Shown here one piece after another: positions 49,501-57,750 of a DNA stretch of 64,000 nucleotides. Each line of letters opens with the position of its first letter. The stretch's first letter is position 1. Location: the IMG/VR virus record IMGVR_UViG_3300037493_005292, positions 34,877 through 98,876 of that record, one strand, 5' to 3'. The DNA comes from a virus. The notes below the pieces were generated by a model. It was given only the letters and a program-made list of their open reading frames with translations, did not search any database and was not told the origin of the DNA. Both the position numbers and the translations under genes were made by a program.

Positions 49501-52359
49501 CCCCTAACAGACAAAGACATCATGCAGATGTCGTCGGGAGCTATTACTGAGGCTAAGCTCGTACGTGCCAAAGATTTGATGCCTGAGAAGAATGGGTTGT
49601 TTGACCCAGTCATTACGGGCGGAGTCCGCGGGGAGAAGTGGTCGCACATTGAGCTAGCGGAGCCGATTGTCAATCCCATGTTCGTAGACCCAGTACGCCG
49701 TTTACTGGGCATGAACAACGCACAGCTAGTTCAAACCATCCGTGAAAAGGGTGGAGCGCACATAAAGACGGAGTTGGGTAAGATCGACTTGTCTGAAAAA
49801 GAGCGCGAGCTTCTGAATAAGACCAAGACGCTGACTGGAGCGTCGTTGGATAACGCGGTAAAACAGATCAAGTACATTCGTGCGTTGAAGTCGCAAAACC
49901 TCCGACCCGGAGATGCGTACGTCGTATCAAAAGTCCCCGTAGTTCCTCCGGTCATCCGTCCTGTTCTGCCCAGCAAGGGCGGGCAAGAGCTCATGTACGG
50001 GGACATCAATCCGCTGTACCGCGATCTCATCTACGTGAACAATCAGCTCAAAGAGCTGAAAGAGTCGGGGAAACTTCCTGAAGAAGAAGCCAAGCTCCGA
50101 GATACCCTGCACGGCGCCGTAGGTGCGGTGTACGGTACGAACGAGCCGATTACGCAGAAGTCCCAGGCGCGTGGTCACAAGGGTTTTCTGACGTACATCG
50201 CGGGAGTTGGCAGTCCCAAGTTTGGGTACTTCCAGAAAAAGCTCATGTCGAGGTCGCAGGATGTCACGGGTCGCGGCACCATCGTCCCGGATAGCACGCT
50301 TGGAATCGACGAGGTTGGTCTTCCCGAGAACATGATCTGGGGGATGTATGAACCCTTCCTCATCCGTAATCTGGTACGCCAGGGTTACCCCGCGCTCCAG
50401 GCGCGAGACATGGTGAAGGACAAACATCCTGCTGCTCGAGACTCAATGCTGCGGGAGATCAAAGAGCGGCCGGTCATGATTAACCGCGCGCCAACGCTGC
50501 ACCGGTACAACATCATCGGGGCTTATCCGGTTCCAGTCCCGGGTAAAACAATTCGCACGAGCCCATTCCTAGAGGTGGGAATGAACGCCGACTACGACGG
50601 TGACTGTGCTGATTGTACCCTAGATATCGGTACTTGCGTAGGCACGCGGCTTGTACTACAACGTCTCCACATCGGGGATTTCCCCCACAACGAGGAGACG
50701 AAGAAAGTGACTGGAAACAAAGAGCTCTACGAAGTCCCGGCGAACACGTTTGTCTTTGGATACAGCGAGAAGAACCAGCGAGTGCAACTTTGCGAGGTGT
50801 CGCACTTCTCCGTGCACCACGACTTGGAGATGCTAACCGTCACACTGGCTAGCGGGAGATCAGTCAAGGTTTCGCGCGACGCCAGCATGTTTGGGATGAA
50901 CCCCCTGACCGGTGAGCTATCACGCTTCAAAGCGGAGGACGGAATCGGCTGGGGAACACCCAAACCCCGCAAGTTGTACGTAGAGCAAAAGAAGGAGTAC
51001 TTGCGTCCCAGCCAGGATGCCCCCGACATGCTTAAAGTGCCGGTCGACTTTAACTTAGGCTGGGTGCTTGGCGCGTGGGCGGGTGACGGCTGGGTTGGCT
51101 ACAAGGATGCGGAGACAACGCGCTACATCGGACTGGCAAAAATTGATCCGATGGTGCGGCATACCTTTGCACAGCGCATGGACCGCTATAAGGAAAACGC
51201 GAGTATCAGAGAGTACACCGCGACCCACGCGTTTGGCGGCGGAGCATATCAGTCCACCAAGATGCACTTGAACGATACGGGTTTGGCAACCTGGTTCGCG
51301 GATGTCACAGAAGGTATCCGGGGTTCCAAGAAGAAGAAACTCCCAAGTTGGTTCATGCATGGTAAAGAGGACTTCCTTCTAGGGCTCCTGAGTGGGCTAT
51401 TGGACACAGACGGTACGGTGTGTAGCGTCCAAGCTAAGGCCAAAAACAAACCACAGATAATGGCCACGTATCACTCGATATCCCGTGACCTAGCGGTAGA
51501 CGTGTCCACCCTCCTGTGCCTCTTGGGTGTAAAGTCGCGCATTCATCCGTACACTAAAAAAGAAAGCATGGAGACGTATTACAACGTAGTAATCTCCGTG
51601 CCGGACCTACAGCGCATTGCGGGGCAGTTGGAGCTAGCTACCAAGGACAAAGCACAAGTCTTGGAAGAGCTCGCCAAAAACCCCTATAACATGGACGCCG
51701 CGGAAAACTCCCGGTGGGACATGGTTCCGATTTTGCCGAAGATTGCCAAAGCTCTCGCGCAGGCTAATGGCGCTCCCAAGGTGGCTACTGGGGACATGAG
51801 CCCCGAGAACCTGGCGCGTAAGCAGGTTTCTACGACGTATTCCTCGCTGATCCAGGCGGTTAAGCGGGGGCGGCTGAGCCGGTCAACTCTGAACGTCCTG
51901 CGTAAACGTATCGGCGACGATATCGTGCGTGCTATCAGCGGCGACGCATGGTTCAACAACGTCACGAACGAAGAGATCCTGTGGGATTTCGTTGAGACGG
52001 TTACTTCTATTCCTGGCAGGCATACTGCCTGGGATCTCACCGTGCCGGACGGCTGTACGTTCATGACAAGCGAGCAGATTATTGTCTATGACACCCTTAT
52101 GGTTCACGCCCCCGTGTCGCAAAAGGCCATCGAAGATGTCAAGAAGATGACGCTTTCGAACCTTCTCTACGGCGACAAGTCCAAAGACGACTTGCTGGCA
52201 GTTCCCAGGCACGAGGCCATGATGGGAATTGCACACGCGTCCAGCGCGGACGACAGAGAACCCACCAAGGTTTTTGCAAATCGGGCTGACCTCATGAAGG
52301 ACTACGCTGCTGGTAAGATTGGGATGGGCACACGCATCCAAATTAAGGACAGCAAATGA
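46501..52359 (+). CDS. RNA polymerase beta-beta' N-terminal fusion, interrupted by an intein
   Basis: The 1952-residue precursor is a fused beta and N-terminal beta' subunit. Beta signatures: MVRPKPGVYTRKR (about 120), HPTQIGALDPVRTPESFAAG, LSVAYMPYYGDNSNDAVVIS, GDKIAGRFGDKGVVSRI and GRINPAQILEGALGK, then MSSKALGKMEFDAL. Beta' begins near residue 1020 (AKDLMPEKNGLFDPVITG) with GEKWSHIELAEPIVNPMF, MINRAPTLHRYNIIGAYP and the catalytic NADYDGD. An intein (1369-1864) follows that motif; splicing gives NADYDGD-TLMVHAPVS. The last 88 residues run to FANRADLMKDYAAGKIGMG, where the gene stops; the rest of beta' is at 53873. No beta' N-terminal zinc domain is seen, and no alpha or omega gene. Confidence 0.93.
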   Translation: MTTELTPLLVHPDVKREAIRQKVIEGIHESFPMRSRNKLVEITDVKFTPENFTSREQKSAILRGDTLFEAVKGTVVVKDRDSGHVIDTAKNFLLAKVPWFTPRHTVIVGGNEYSISSMVRPKPGVYTRKRANGVLEANFNVVGTKNFNITMDPEKGEPELEYDSTHIPLYPILRKSGLSHDQIASAWGRQLADVNQTRLMKNADGAVSKLYTKAVPEYFHKPGLSAEEKAQEIFSRYTGAHMDPEVNKQTLGVAHSKITPHSLLDASSKMLKIFRNDAEVDDRDNLDFKVIKGIDDYFKERIKLDAREVSKKVAIKIDAHPDIRQAIPTGVFTKGILQFINSSSLSTVPTQTNPMELVDAALRITALGEGGIGSERAIPMDARMVHPTQIGALDPVRTPESFAAGVDVRAAMMVKKDKDGNIHVPMIDFRTGRGKYVRAGEIISKVVAFPTTTPLKGKVDALVNGVVRKVDVSQVDYQLPHPTSMYSPAANLIPFLESNQGNRLVMGSKYQTQALSLIDREEPHVQVMSQSGKSFEELMGTLINPIASVTGTVSKIDGDFVHIRADKDYKTAAKEDMHQVSYDTFLPMAAKTYLHHTLTVKEGDRVITGQSLADSNFTKNGKLALGKNLSVAYMPYYGDNSNDAVVISEGAAKKLTSERMYKVVIDRDPDLTFNRDKHRTYYGHNYTKDHYGKLDEDGIVKPGTVVMPGDIVVAGLRKSLMTSDDILLGRLHKSLARPYRESTESWDHEHAGEVVDVVKTPKRYALTIRTKEPMTIGDKIAGRFGDKGVVSRIIPDSQMVKDESGKPIDVIVTSAGVVGRINPAQILEGALGKVVEKTGKPILIENLTGRNNVQYVRGILKEHGIKDKETVYDPIADKQIPNVFVGNRYMLKLFKSTDTNYDARGIGSYDANMQPTKGGVMSSKALGKMEFDALVAHNARSVLQEVVTLKSQKNDEYWRALQLGLPAPPPKTTFASNKFLNMLTGAGVRVDRKGSKISLAPLTDKDIMQMSSGAITEAKLVRAKDLMPEKNGLFDPVITGGVRGEKWSHIELAEPIVNPMFVDPVRRLLGMNNAQLVQTIREKGGAHIKTELGKIDLSEKERELLNKTKTLTGASLDNAVKQIKYIRALKSQNLRPGDAYVVSKVPVVPPVIRPVLPSKGGQELMYGDINPLYRDLIYVNNQLKELKESGKLPEEEAKLRDTLHGAVGAVYGTNEPITQKSQARGHKGFLTYIAGVGSPKFGYFQKKLMSRSQDVTGRGTIVPDSTLGIDEVGLPENMIWGMYEPFLIRNLVRQGYPALQARDMVKDKHPAARDSMLREIKERPVMINRAPTLHRYNIIGAYPVPVPGKTIRTSPFLEVGMNADYDGDCADCTLDIGTCVGTRLVLQRLHIGDFPHNEETKKVTGNKELYEVPANTFVFGYSEKNQRVQLCEVSHFSVHHDLEMLTVTLASGRSVKVSRDASMFGMNPLTGELSRFKAEDGIGWGTPKPRKLYVEQKKEYLRPSQDAPDMLKVPVDFNLGWVLGAWAGDGWVGYKDAETTRYIGLAKIDPMVRHTFAQRMDRYKENASIREYTATHAFGGGAYQSTKMHLNDTGLATWFADVTEGIRGSKKKKLPSWFMHGKEDFLLGLLSGLLDTDGTVCSVQAKAKNKPQIMATYHSISRDLAVDVSTLLCLLGVKSRIHPYTKKESMETYYNVVISVPDLQRIAGQLELATKDKAQVLEELAKNPYNMDAAENSRWDMVPILPKIAKALAQANGAPKVATGDMSPENLARKQVSTTYSSLIQAVKRGRLSRSTLNVLRKRIGDDIVRAISGDAWFNNVTNEEILWDFVETVTSIPGRHTAWDLTVPDGCTFMTSEQIIVYDTLMVHAPVSQKAIEDVKKMTLSNLLYGDKSKDDLLAVPRHEAMMGIAHASSADDREPTKVFANRADLMKDYAAGKIGMGTRIQIKDSK
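50605..52092 (+). mobile_element. Intein with LAGLIDADG endonuclease in the RNA polymerase catalytic loop
   Basis: The 496-residue intein sits between NADYDGD and TLMVHAP. It begins with Cys and carries the two LAGLIDADG motifs LGWVLGAWAGDGW and LLGLLSGLLDTDG (about residues 155 and 260 of the intein), so an in-frame homing endonuclease is present. Block F reads AWDLTVPDGCTFMT and the end is IIVYD before Thr. Atypical features are the missing TxxH histidine in block B (KVSRDASMF), and Tyr-Asp instead of His-Asn at the end. Confidence 0.9.
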
Positions 52360-53873
52360 CGTCACCAGTACTAATCGACAACGCTGCGACCGGTCAGAAG
52401 CTCACGAAGCAAGATGTTGTCGATTATTACAATGCGCCGCACATCCGTAAAGGTATCTTGGCGGGGATGTACGGAGACGGCGTATTAACGGTGATGCAGC
52501 GCGAGCCTGGAAAGCCCATATACAGGCGGTATCTGGCCAAGGACCGTCCGATAGAGCTCCGTACTCCAGCGCACATGGAGCAGCTTACTAACCAGCGAAC
52601 AGTGGAGATTCACCCGAGCGTCGGGGCGTCCACCAACGTTCTCTGGGTAGACCTCGATCCTGGAGAACACGTTGACCTCGATACTACCAAGGACACGGTC
52701 AGGCAAGTACACAGTCTGATGCGTACGCTGCCCGACGTGGTACATACGGATATTGCATTTTCTGGTGGTCGGGGTTTTTACGTTCGCTCGTTCCTGTCTT
52801 CTCCGATGAACACGGACAAAGCGCGTATGTTGCTCACGTCGAAACTCTCTCCGTTGGTGAATAGCGACGCAAAGTTGACTATGGAACCTCCTGGAAAGGG
52901 TCAGATACGTTTAGACGTTTCTACGCTGCACGATAAGGGCTCGATTCGCGCGCTTTACTCGCTCAATGCAGCCACAGGACTTGCGTCTGTTCCGGTAAAA
53001 ACACGGGAACTGGACGAGTTCAATCCACACGTAGACGCGGATCCTAGACGTCTCTTGTCTGACAAAAAAATCTCGGAATTTGCTCCTGGAATTCCAAAAG
53101 CACGGGTTACGCACCCGCTTCCAGAGGGCTCTGGGCACTCGTGGACGATGTCCGTGCAGCACCACAATGCCGATAAAGCCGGACCCCACTGGGATTTACG
53201 CTTAGTAGACCCCGAGACATCCCACGCGCATTCGTGGGCAATACCGCGTGCGAATTTCCCCCCTCCAGGGGAACGACCGTATTTGGCGATTAGAACACCT
53301 ACGCACTCGGCGGAGTACGCGCTGAATTTTGGTCAAGATGGTCCACGAGTAATCGGCGCTGGATACGGTAAAGGGACTGTTGAGATAAAGCACAAGGAAC
53401 CCGTCAAAGTTATTTCAACATCCCCGCGTGCTATAAAATTTGAACGGACTCTTGAAGGTGGTTCAAAAGAGCAGTATGCGCTGTTCCACACCCATTCCGA
53501 TAAGTGGTTGTTACGAAACACCACTAGACAGGATGAACCCGTGAATTTTGCAAAAGAAGCCTTCATGCTCGGATATGCTACAGCGTTGGAGAAGCTGGGT
53601 GTGGGTACCTCAGGTACATCAGGACAGTCGGGAAAGAACGTGTCGCATTCTATGTCGACCAACCCACTGGAAATGGGGGACGAGAATCTGCCCGCAGGTC
53701 AGCTTGCGTCGGCACTCTCGCAGTTACAAGAGCCCAGTCAGACGAACACCATGAAGAATGAAGAGTCGGCGGAAGACCGTTTGAATCGGGATATCAGCTG
53801 GTCAGAGCCTGTCACGATGCCTACGGATTCTGGCCGGCAAGGTGCTTCGGCGGTTATACCTGGAGCGTTCTGA
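52356..53873 (+). CDS. LigD-like primase-polymerase with C-terminal 3'-phosphoesterase domain
   Basis: The 505-residue protein is placed between the two pieces of the RNA polymerase, overlapping both (ATGA and TGATG). The N-terminal 250 residues are an archaeo-eukaryotic primase-type polymerase: LTKQDVVDYYNAPHIRKGIL, metal-binding WVDLDPG (about 98-104), IAFSGGRGFYVRS and LDVSTLHDKGSIRALYSLN. From about 262 follows a LigD-type phosphoesterase with all expected residues: QHHNADKAGPHWDLRL (H, HxDxR), SWAIPRANFPPPG, RTPTHSAEY (H and Y) and YGKGTVEI. A C-terminal tail carries AFMLGYATALEKLGV, a motif shared with neighbouring virion genes. No ligase domain or Ku gene is seen. It may repair ends on entry or prime synthesis. 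Confidence 0.86.
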   Translation: MTSPVLIDNAATGQKLTKQDVVDYYNAPHIRKGILAGMYGDGVLTVMQREPGKPIYRRYLAKDRPIELRTPAHMEQLTNQRTVEIHPSVGASTNVLWVDLDPGEHVDLDTTKDTVRQVHSLMRTLPDVVHTDIAFSGGRGFYVRSFLSSPMNTDKARMLLTSKLSPLVNSDAKLTMEPPGKGQIRLDVSTLHDKGSIRALYSLNAATGLASVPVKTRELDEFNPHVDADPRRLLSDKKISEFAPGIPKARVTHPLPEGSGHSWTMSVQHHNADKAGPHWDLRLVDPETSHAHSWAIPRANFPPPGERPYLAIRTPTHSAEYALNFGQDGPRVIGAGYGKGTVEIKHKEPVKVISTSPRAIKFERTLEGGSKEQYALFHTHSDKWLLRNTTRQDEPVNFAKEAFMLGYATALEKLGVGTSGTSGQSGKNVSHSMSTNPLEMGDENLPAGQLASALSQLQEPSQTNTMKNEESAEDRLNRDISWSEPVTMPTDSGRQGASAVIPGAF

Positions 53874-55678
53874 TGGCTGGGACTGAGGAACAGACGTTTG
53901 GAAAGTTCTTGCTTAACGAGGCGTTGCCCCCGGGCTATAAGGCGACTGGACCTCTTACCAGCAAGAATTTTTCATCGATGATGTCGCGTATGGCGCACGA
54001 TGACCCACGTCTATATGCGCAGGTTGTTCCTCATTTGAAACGGGTAGGGGACTCGATCGCTACTACTGAGGGGTTATCAATTGGGCTCGATGACATTGAG
54101 CCTGATTATAAAACTCGGGATGCTGCGCTAGCCCCACATATTAAAAAGTTTGACGCGGCTACCAACGACACTGCCCGTAAAGCGATAGTCGAAGACGCTC
54201 AGTCTTACATGCAGAACAACGCCATGGAACACAAAGGAACCATGACGCAGCAAGTAAAGAGTGGCTCACGTGGTAAGGCGGTGCAGTATACCGCAATCGT
54301 ATCTACTCCTACGTATGCTCGAGATGGACGTGGCAGCACAGAACCTTGGCTTATCCGTCACTCATACAGTGAGGGGTTGCATCCGTCTGAAAACTGGATT
54401 GCAGGTAACGAAGCAATCCTGAACACTATCAAATCAAGAACGTCGATCGCTGAGCCTGGTGAAATTTCCAAGATCCTCATTAACAACCTGTCTGATATCA
54501 TCATTACGGAGTCAGACTGTGGTACACACAATGGCATCCAAATGGACCCGCGTAATCCCGACGTTGTTGATCGTTTTCTGGCTAAAGCGACGCAAGGCTT
54601 TCCGTACAACACCCTGATAACGCCGCTCAATCAACCAAAGCTTATTGCCTCTGCTCCTAAAGTTTTGGTTAGGTCTCCAATGACGTGCGAAGCAGGCGAC
54701 GGTGTTTGTCAAAAATGCCAGGGTCTCAATGAAAAAGGTGCGATTCACGACGTTGGCACAAACATCGGAGTGCGCGCGGCACAGGCGATGTCTGAGCCGT
54801 TGACGCAGTTTGCGCTCAACGTTAGACACGGCGTACGAATTGCAGCGGATGATCGTCTACAGGTAGGTGGTATTTCAGGACTCCGCCAAATCATGGAGTC
54901 CCCTCAGCAGTTCATAAATAAGTCCACGTTGTCTTCCATTCCAGGTAAGGTCACAAAGATAGAAGAGGCACCTCAAGGTGGCCATTTTGTTTACGTGAAT
55001 ACCGTGCAGTTTTACGTAACTCCCAATTTGAAGGTCATCGTAAAAATCGGTGATTACGTAGAACCCGGGGACATGCTCAGTGAGGGAATTCCGAAACCAG
55101 ACGAAGTCGTAAAGTACAAGGGTCTCGGACACGGGCGGCAGTACATTGTCGATTCTCTAAAGAAACTGTATATCGGCCAGGGCAAGGACATGGACCAACG
55201 CCACTTCGAGATATTGGCCAAGGGGGAACTCAACCATGTCAGAATTATTAACGACCCTAGCAGTACGTTTCTAAACGGCGACATCATTAGTTATAACGCT
55301 CTCCGTGCTTCCATAGGCAAGAACATCAAAATCGTCCCTACTGAAGATGCGCTCGGAGAAACTCTGGGTAAGGAGTACCTGGGATACTCAGTAGGAACGC
55401 GCATCACGCCACCGGCAATAAAGTTTCTAAAGGAACGCGGTGTGAAAGAGGTTGTTGTGGCTCCACGAGCTCCTGAAGTAGAGTTTGTGATGAAGCCTGC
55501 GACGCGTGCTCCGCTGCTCAATCCGGACTGGCTAGCACGGCTAGCACATCGTAGTTTGAAGACCACGCTTCAGCAGGCGGCGCATTTTGGTGAAGTCTCG
55601 GACATACACGGAACCCACCCGGTCCCCGCATACGTATTTGGTGTAGAATTTGGCCAAGGCGAAAAGGGACGATACTAA
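53873..55678 (+). CDS. RNA polymerase beta' C-terminal subunit
   Basis: The 601-residue protein continues beta' exactly where the gene at 46501 stops: it begins with TFGKFLLNEALPPGYK (like 'tTvGr.l.NeilP'), then LTSKNFSSMM and IATTEGLSIGLDDI. Further on are SDCGTHNGI, VRSPMTCEAGDGVCQKCQG (the second zinc site of beta') and GTNIGVRAAQAMSEPLTQFA (the bridge/trigger region, 'vG..AAQSigEPgTQ'), and the C-terminal GKEYLGYSVGTRITPPAIKF. It would assemble with the spliced beta-beta'N chain. The next gene starts immediately after the stop codon. Confidence 0.93.
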   Translation: MAGTEEQTFGKFLLNEALPPGYKATGPLTSKNFSSMMSRMAHDDPRLYAQVVPHLKRVGDSIATTEGLSIGLDDIEPDYKTRDAALAPHIKKFDAATNDTARKAIVEDAQSYMQNNAMEHKGTMTQQVKSGSRGKAVQYTAIVSTPTYARDGRGSTEPWLIRHSYSEGLHPSENWIAGNEAILNTIKSRTSIAEPGEISKILINNLSDIIITESDCGTHNGIQMDPRNPDVVDRFLAKATQGFPYNTLITPLNQPKLIASAPKVLVRSPMTCEAGDGVCQKCQGLNEKGAIHDVGTNIGVRAAQAMSEPLTQFALNVRHGVRIAADDRLQVGGISGLRQIMESPQQFINKSTLSSIPGKVTKIEEAPQGGHFVYVNTVQFYVTPNLKVIVKIGDYVEPGDMLSEGIPKPDEVVKYKGLGHGRQYIVDSLKKLYIGQGKDMDQRHFEILAKGELNHVRIINDPSSTFLNGDIISYNALRASIGKNIKIVPTEDALGETLGKEYLGYSVGTRITPPAIKFLKERGVKEVVVAPRAPEVEFVMKPATRAPLLNPDWLARLAHRSLKTTLQQAAHFGEVSDIHGTHPVPAYVFGVEFGQGEKGRY

Positions 55679-56254
55679 ATGCAAGACGCGTACGAAGCTG
55701 GAGTAGTAGCAGGTTTCCAAAGTCTCGGTTTGGAGAAGGAAGCTGCAGGTTTTGCCGCAAGAGCTATTCCGAAAGCTATCCGATTTGCCAAAGATGTTGG
55801 TACGTCCATCTACGGACAGCCCCTGAAATTTATCCACCAACTTCGACGTGGCACAGCGATGGCTCCTGGCAGTGTTTTACGTGAAGGGTTTTTTCCAAAA
55901 AGTGGTTTAGGAAAGGCTCTCACTTGGGGTATCCCAGCTGCGATGGCCCTTCCAGTCATAAAAGGAAATGACCCAGATAAAGCAGAACAACTGGGTGGTT
56001 TGGCTATCGGTTCTGCTTTAAGCAATGTGGCGTTTGGACCGCTAGGGGGACTGGGAGCGTCTTTGTTGTACGGGCCGGGGGAAGCTATCGGTAAGAAAGT
56101 AGTAGGGTTAGGACGCGGGATCCTGGGTAAACCTGCCGCAACTCCCCTACCACCTAGGCATATGTCGCAGAATCAGTACTACGCAGCGTACCAAAGGCAG
56201 CAGCATCCTGATAATATTCAGGAACCATCAAGCGGTCCCTATGTAGGAAACTGA
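55679..56254 (+). CDS. Hypothetical virion-type protein with hydrophobic segments
   Basis: The 191-residue protein starts directly after the beta' stop. Its N-terminus carries DAYEAGVVAGFQSLGLEKEA, a motif shared with the genes at 56297 and the tail of 52356. The middle has Gly/Ala/Leu-rich segments (ALTWGIPAAMALPVIKG; LGGLAIGSALSNVAFGPLGG), which look like glycine-zipper or membrane-active stretches. The end is rich in Gln and Pro. Such proteins are often injected with the DNA; this is an inference. Confidence 0.6.
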   Translation: MQDAYEAGVVAGFQSLGLEKEAAGFAARAIPKAIRFAKDVGTSIYGQPLKFIHQLRRGTAMAPGSVLREGFFPKSGLGKALTWGIPAAMALPVIKGNDPDKAEQLGGLAIGSALSNVAFGPLGGLGASLLYGPGEAIGKKVVGLGRGILGKPAATPLPPRHMSQNQYYAAYQRQQHPDNIQEPSSGPYVGN

Positions 56255-56296
56255 AAACCGCGTATATTTACGGCGGACTAAACGGAGAACCCCTGG

Positions 56297-56716
56297 ATGA
56301 CCAACAACGAAATTCTCGGACTTGTAAAACAGGCGTACGCTTATGGCGCAGCGACTGCTCTGCAGGAATTTGGAGTATCTCCAAGTCAGGCTGAGCAGAC
56401 GGCCCTTAAGCTAGCCGCGGAGCATGAGGACGACGGCGGTCACCCGATTGCCGGCGCTTTGGGTGGCGCAGCTGCAGGCGGCGCGCTGAGTGTTGCCTCT
56501 AACTTCCTTCCTGGGCGCTGGGGTGTCGGTGGCCGGGCAGTGTCCCGCGCCCTAAAAGGAAAGAAACCGCGCAGTGCGGCCGGTCTTGGCGAGAGCATGA
56601 AAGACATTGGTCAGCGCGGTCACGCGATGAAAGGGTCACAAAGAGAAGGGCGCCTTCGTGCAGGAGCTGGCGCAGGTGTTGGAGCACTAGGCGGAGCCAT
56701 CGCGGGTAGCGATTGA
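56297..56716 (+). CDS. Hypothetical glycine-zipper protein
   Basis: The 139-residue protein begins with LVKQAYAYGAATALQEFGV, the motif shared with its neighbours. It has a long Gly/Ala run (AGALGGAAAGGALSVASNF) and a second one at the end (AGAGVGALGGAIAGSD), as in proteins that insert into membranes or pack as glycine zippers. It is basic in the middle. An N-terminal GGAG site precedes the ATG. Confidence 0.6.
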   Translation: MTNNEILGLVKQAYAYGAATALQEFGVSPSQAEQTALKLAAEHEDDGGHPIAGALGGAAAGGALSVASNFLPGRWGVGGRAVSRALKGKKPRSAAGLGESMKDIGQRGHAMKGSQREGRLRAGAGAGVGALGGAIAGSD

Positions 56717-56754
56717 GCTAGTCTCGCGTTGAACAAAGGAAAAAGGAGATAACA

Positions 56755-57681
56755 ATGGGTCTTTTCAAACGTGCACATGTCCGCGGGATCAACCACGGTC
56801 TCATGCGTATGGGCCTCATCAGCTACCCAAACGAGAAAATCGCCGAGGAAGCCGCTGACGCTGTCGCCGATGAGATGCCTGACGAGCAGATTCCGGAAGT
56901 CACCGACGAGACGGGTCTCTCTCACGAAGAGCTGCAGCTGATCATGCAGAAGCTCAATGAGATCGCGGAAGCTCTCGCCATCAAGACGGGCGGGGCTCGT
57001 GACCTCGAGCTCAACAAGCTCGCCGCGAGTTTCGACCTCGGTGCTGCTGCCTCGGCGCATGCGAATGCGCTGATGGAGAAGGCTGCTCTCGAAGCCGGTA
57101 CCAACAACCCGGGTCAGGGTTCTCCGAGCATGGAGACAGGCACTGTCGAAGCGAAGATCGACGCTGCGAATACGCCGTCGGCAGCGCTCGTGGTTCCGAA
57201 GGGTGACACGTCCCTCGACACCTCTCCGGGCGAAGTCGGCGCGCAGTCGATTCACACGAATCAGCCGGGCACCCAAGAGGGTGGTGGCAACGACGTGCTC
57301 AAGACGGGTGGCGTCAATGCGCTTCTCGCCAAGCTGTCGGCGGACGGCGTTCTTCCGGCCGGCGCCCCGCGTAAAGACCTGGACACCAACGCCGACATGG
57401 GCAAGAACATGATCGTTTCTCAGGGAACGACCAAGTCTTCTACCCCGGCGGAGCCCGTCCCACTCAAGCCCAACCCCGCGGCCAAGGGCGTGAAAGAGGA
57501 CAGCAAGCCCGGTACCGACATGCAGGACGACGTCAAGAAAGCGGCGGAAGTCCTGATGGCGACTGACCAGGGTCGCCAGATCATCGCCAAGCTGGCGCAG
57601 GACCAGGCACAGAAGAGAGCCGAGCTCGGTCTCGCTGAGCAGACCCTTCTGACCGCTCTTCAGCAAACCCGCGGTCGCTGA
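56755..57681 (+). CDS. Probable abundant virion protein
   Basis: The 308-residue protein has the best ribosome site of the window (AAAGGAGATAACAATG) and a strong GC-ending codon bias, so it is probably made in large amounts. It begins with FKRAHVRGINHGLMRMGLI, which resembles the neighbour motif, followed by acidic helices and a long, low-complexity Gly/Thr/Ser/Pro centre. The C-terminus is helical (ILMATDQGRQIIAKLAQDQA-like). No family is recognised; a scaffold, head-filling or internal protein would fit. Confidence 0.6.
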   Translation: MGLFKRAHVRGINHGLMRMGLISYPNEKIAEEAADAVADEMPDEQIPEVTDETGLSHEELQLIMQKLNEIAEALAIKTGGARDLELNKLAASFDLGAAASAHANALMEKAALEAGTNNPGQGSPSMETGTVEAKIDAANTPSAALVVPKGDTSLDTSPGEVGAQSIHTNQPGTQEGGGNDVLKTGGVNALLAKLSADGVLPAGAPRKDLDTNADMGKNMIVSQGTTKSSTPAEPVPLKPNPAAKGVKEDSKPGTDMQDDVKKAAEVLMATDQGRQIIAKLAQDQAQKRAELGLAEQTLLTALQQTRGR

Positions 57682-57683
57682 CC

Positions 57684-57712
57684 TTCCACAACCCCCGTTT
57701 CTCCCATATAAT
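57684..57712 (+). promoter_or_regulatory. Promoter with a perfect TATAAT box
   Basis: TATAAT (57707-57712) is preceded, at a 17-base spacing, by TTCCAC, a poor -35. It lies in a 69-base gap before the gene at 57751, which has a GAAGGAG site. This is the only perfect -10 box in an intergenic gap that I noticed. Confidence 0.5.
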
Positions 57713-57750
57713 TCCATTCGAACTCCGAACAGGAGAACGAAGGAGCCAAC

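Noticed and set aside
52356-53873. Beta' split caused by a frameshift
   Set aside because: An intact, fully motif-bearing gene occupies the gap and both overlaps are clean, so the split is real.
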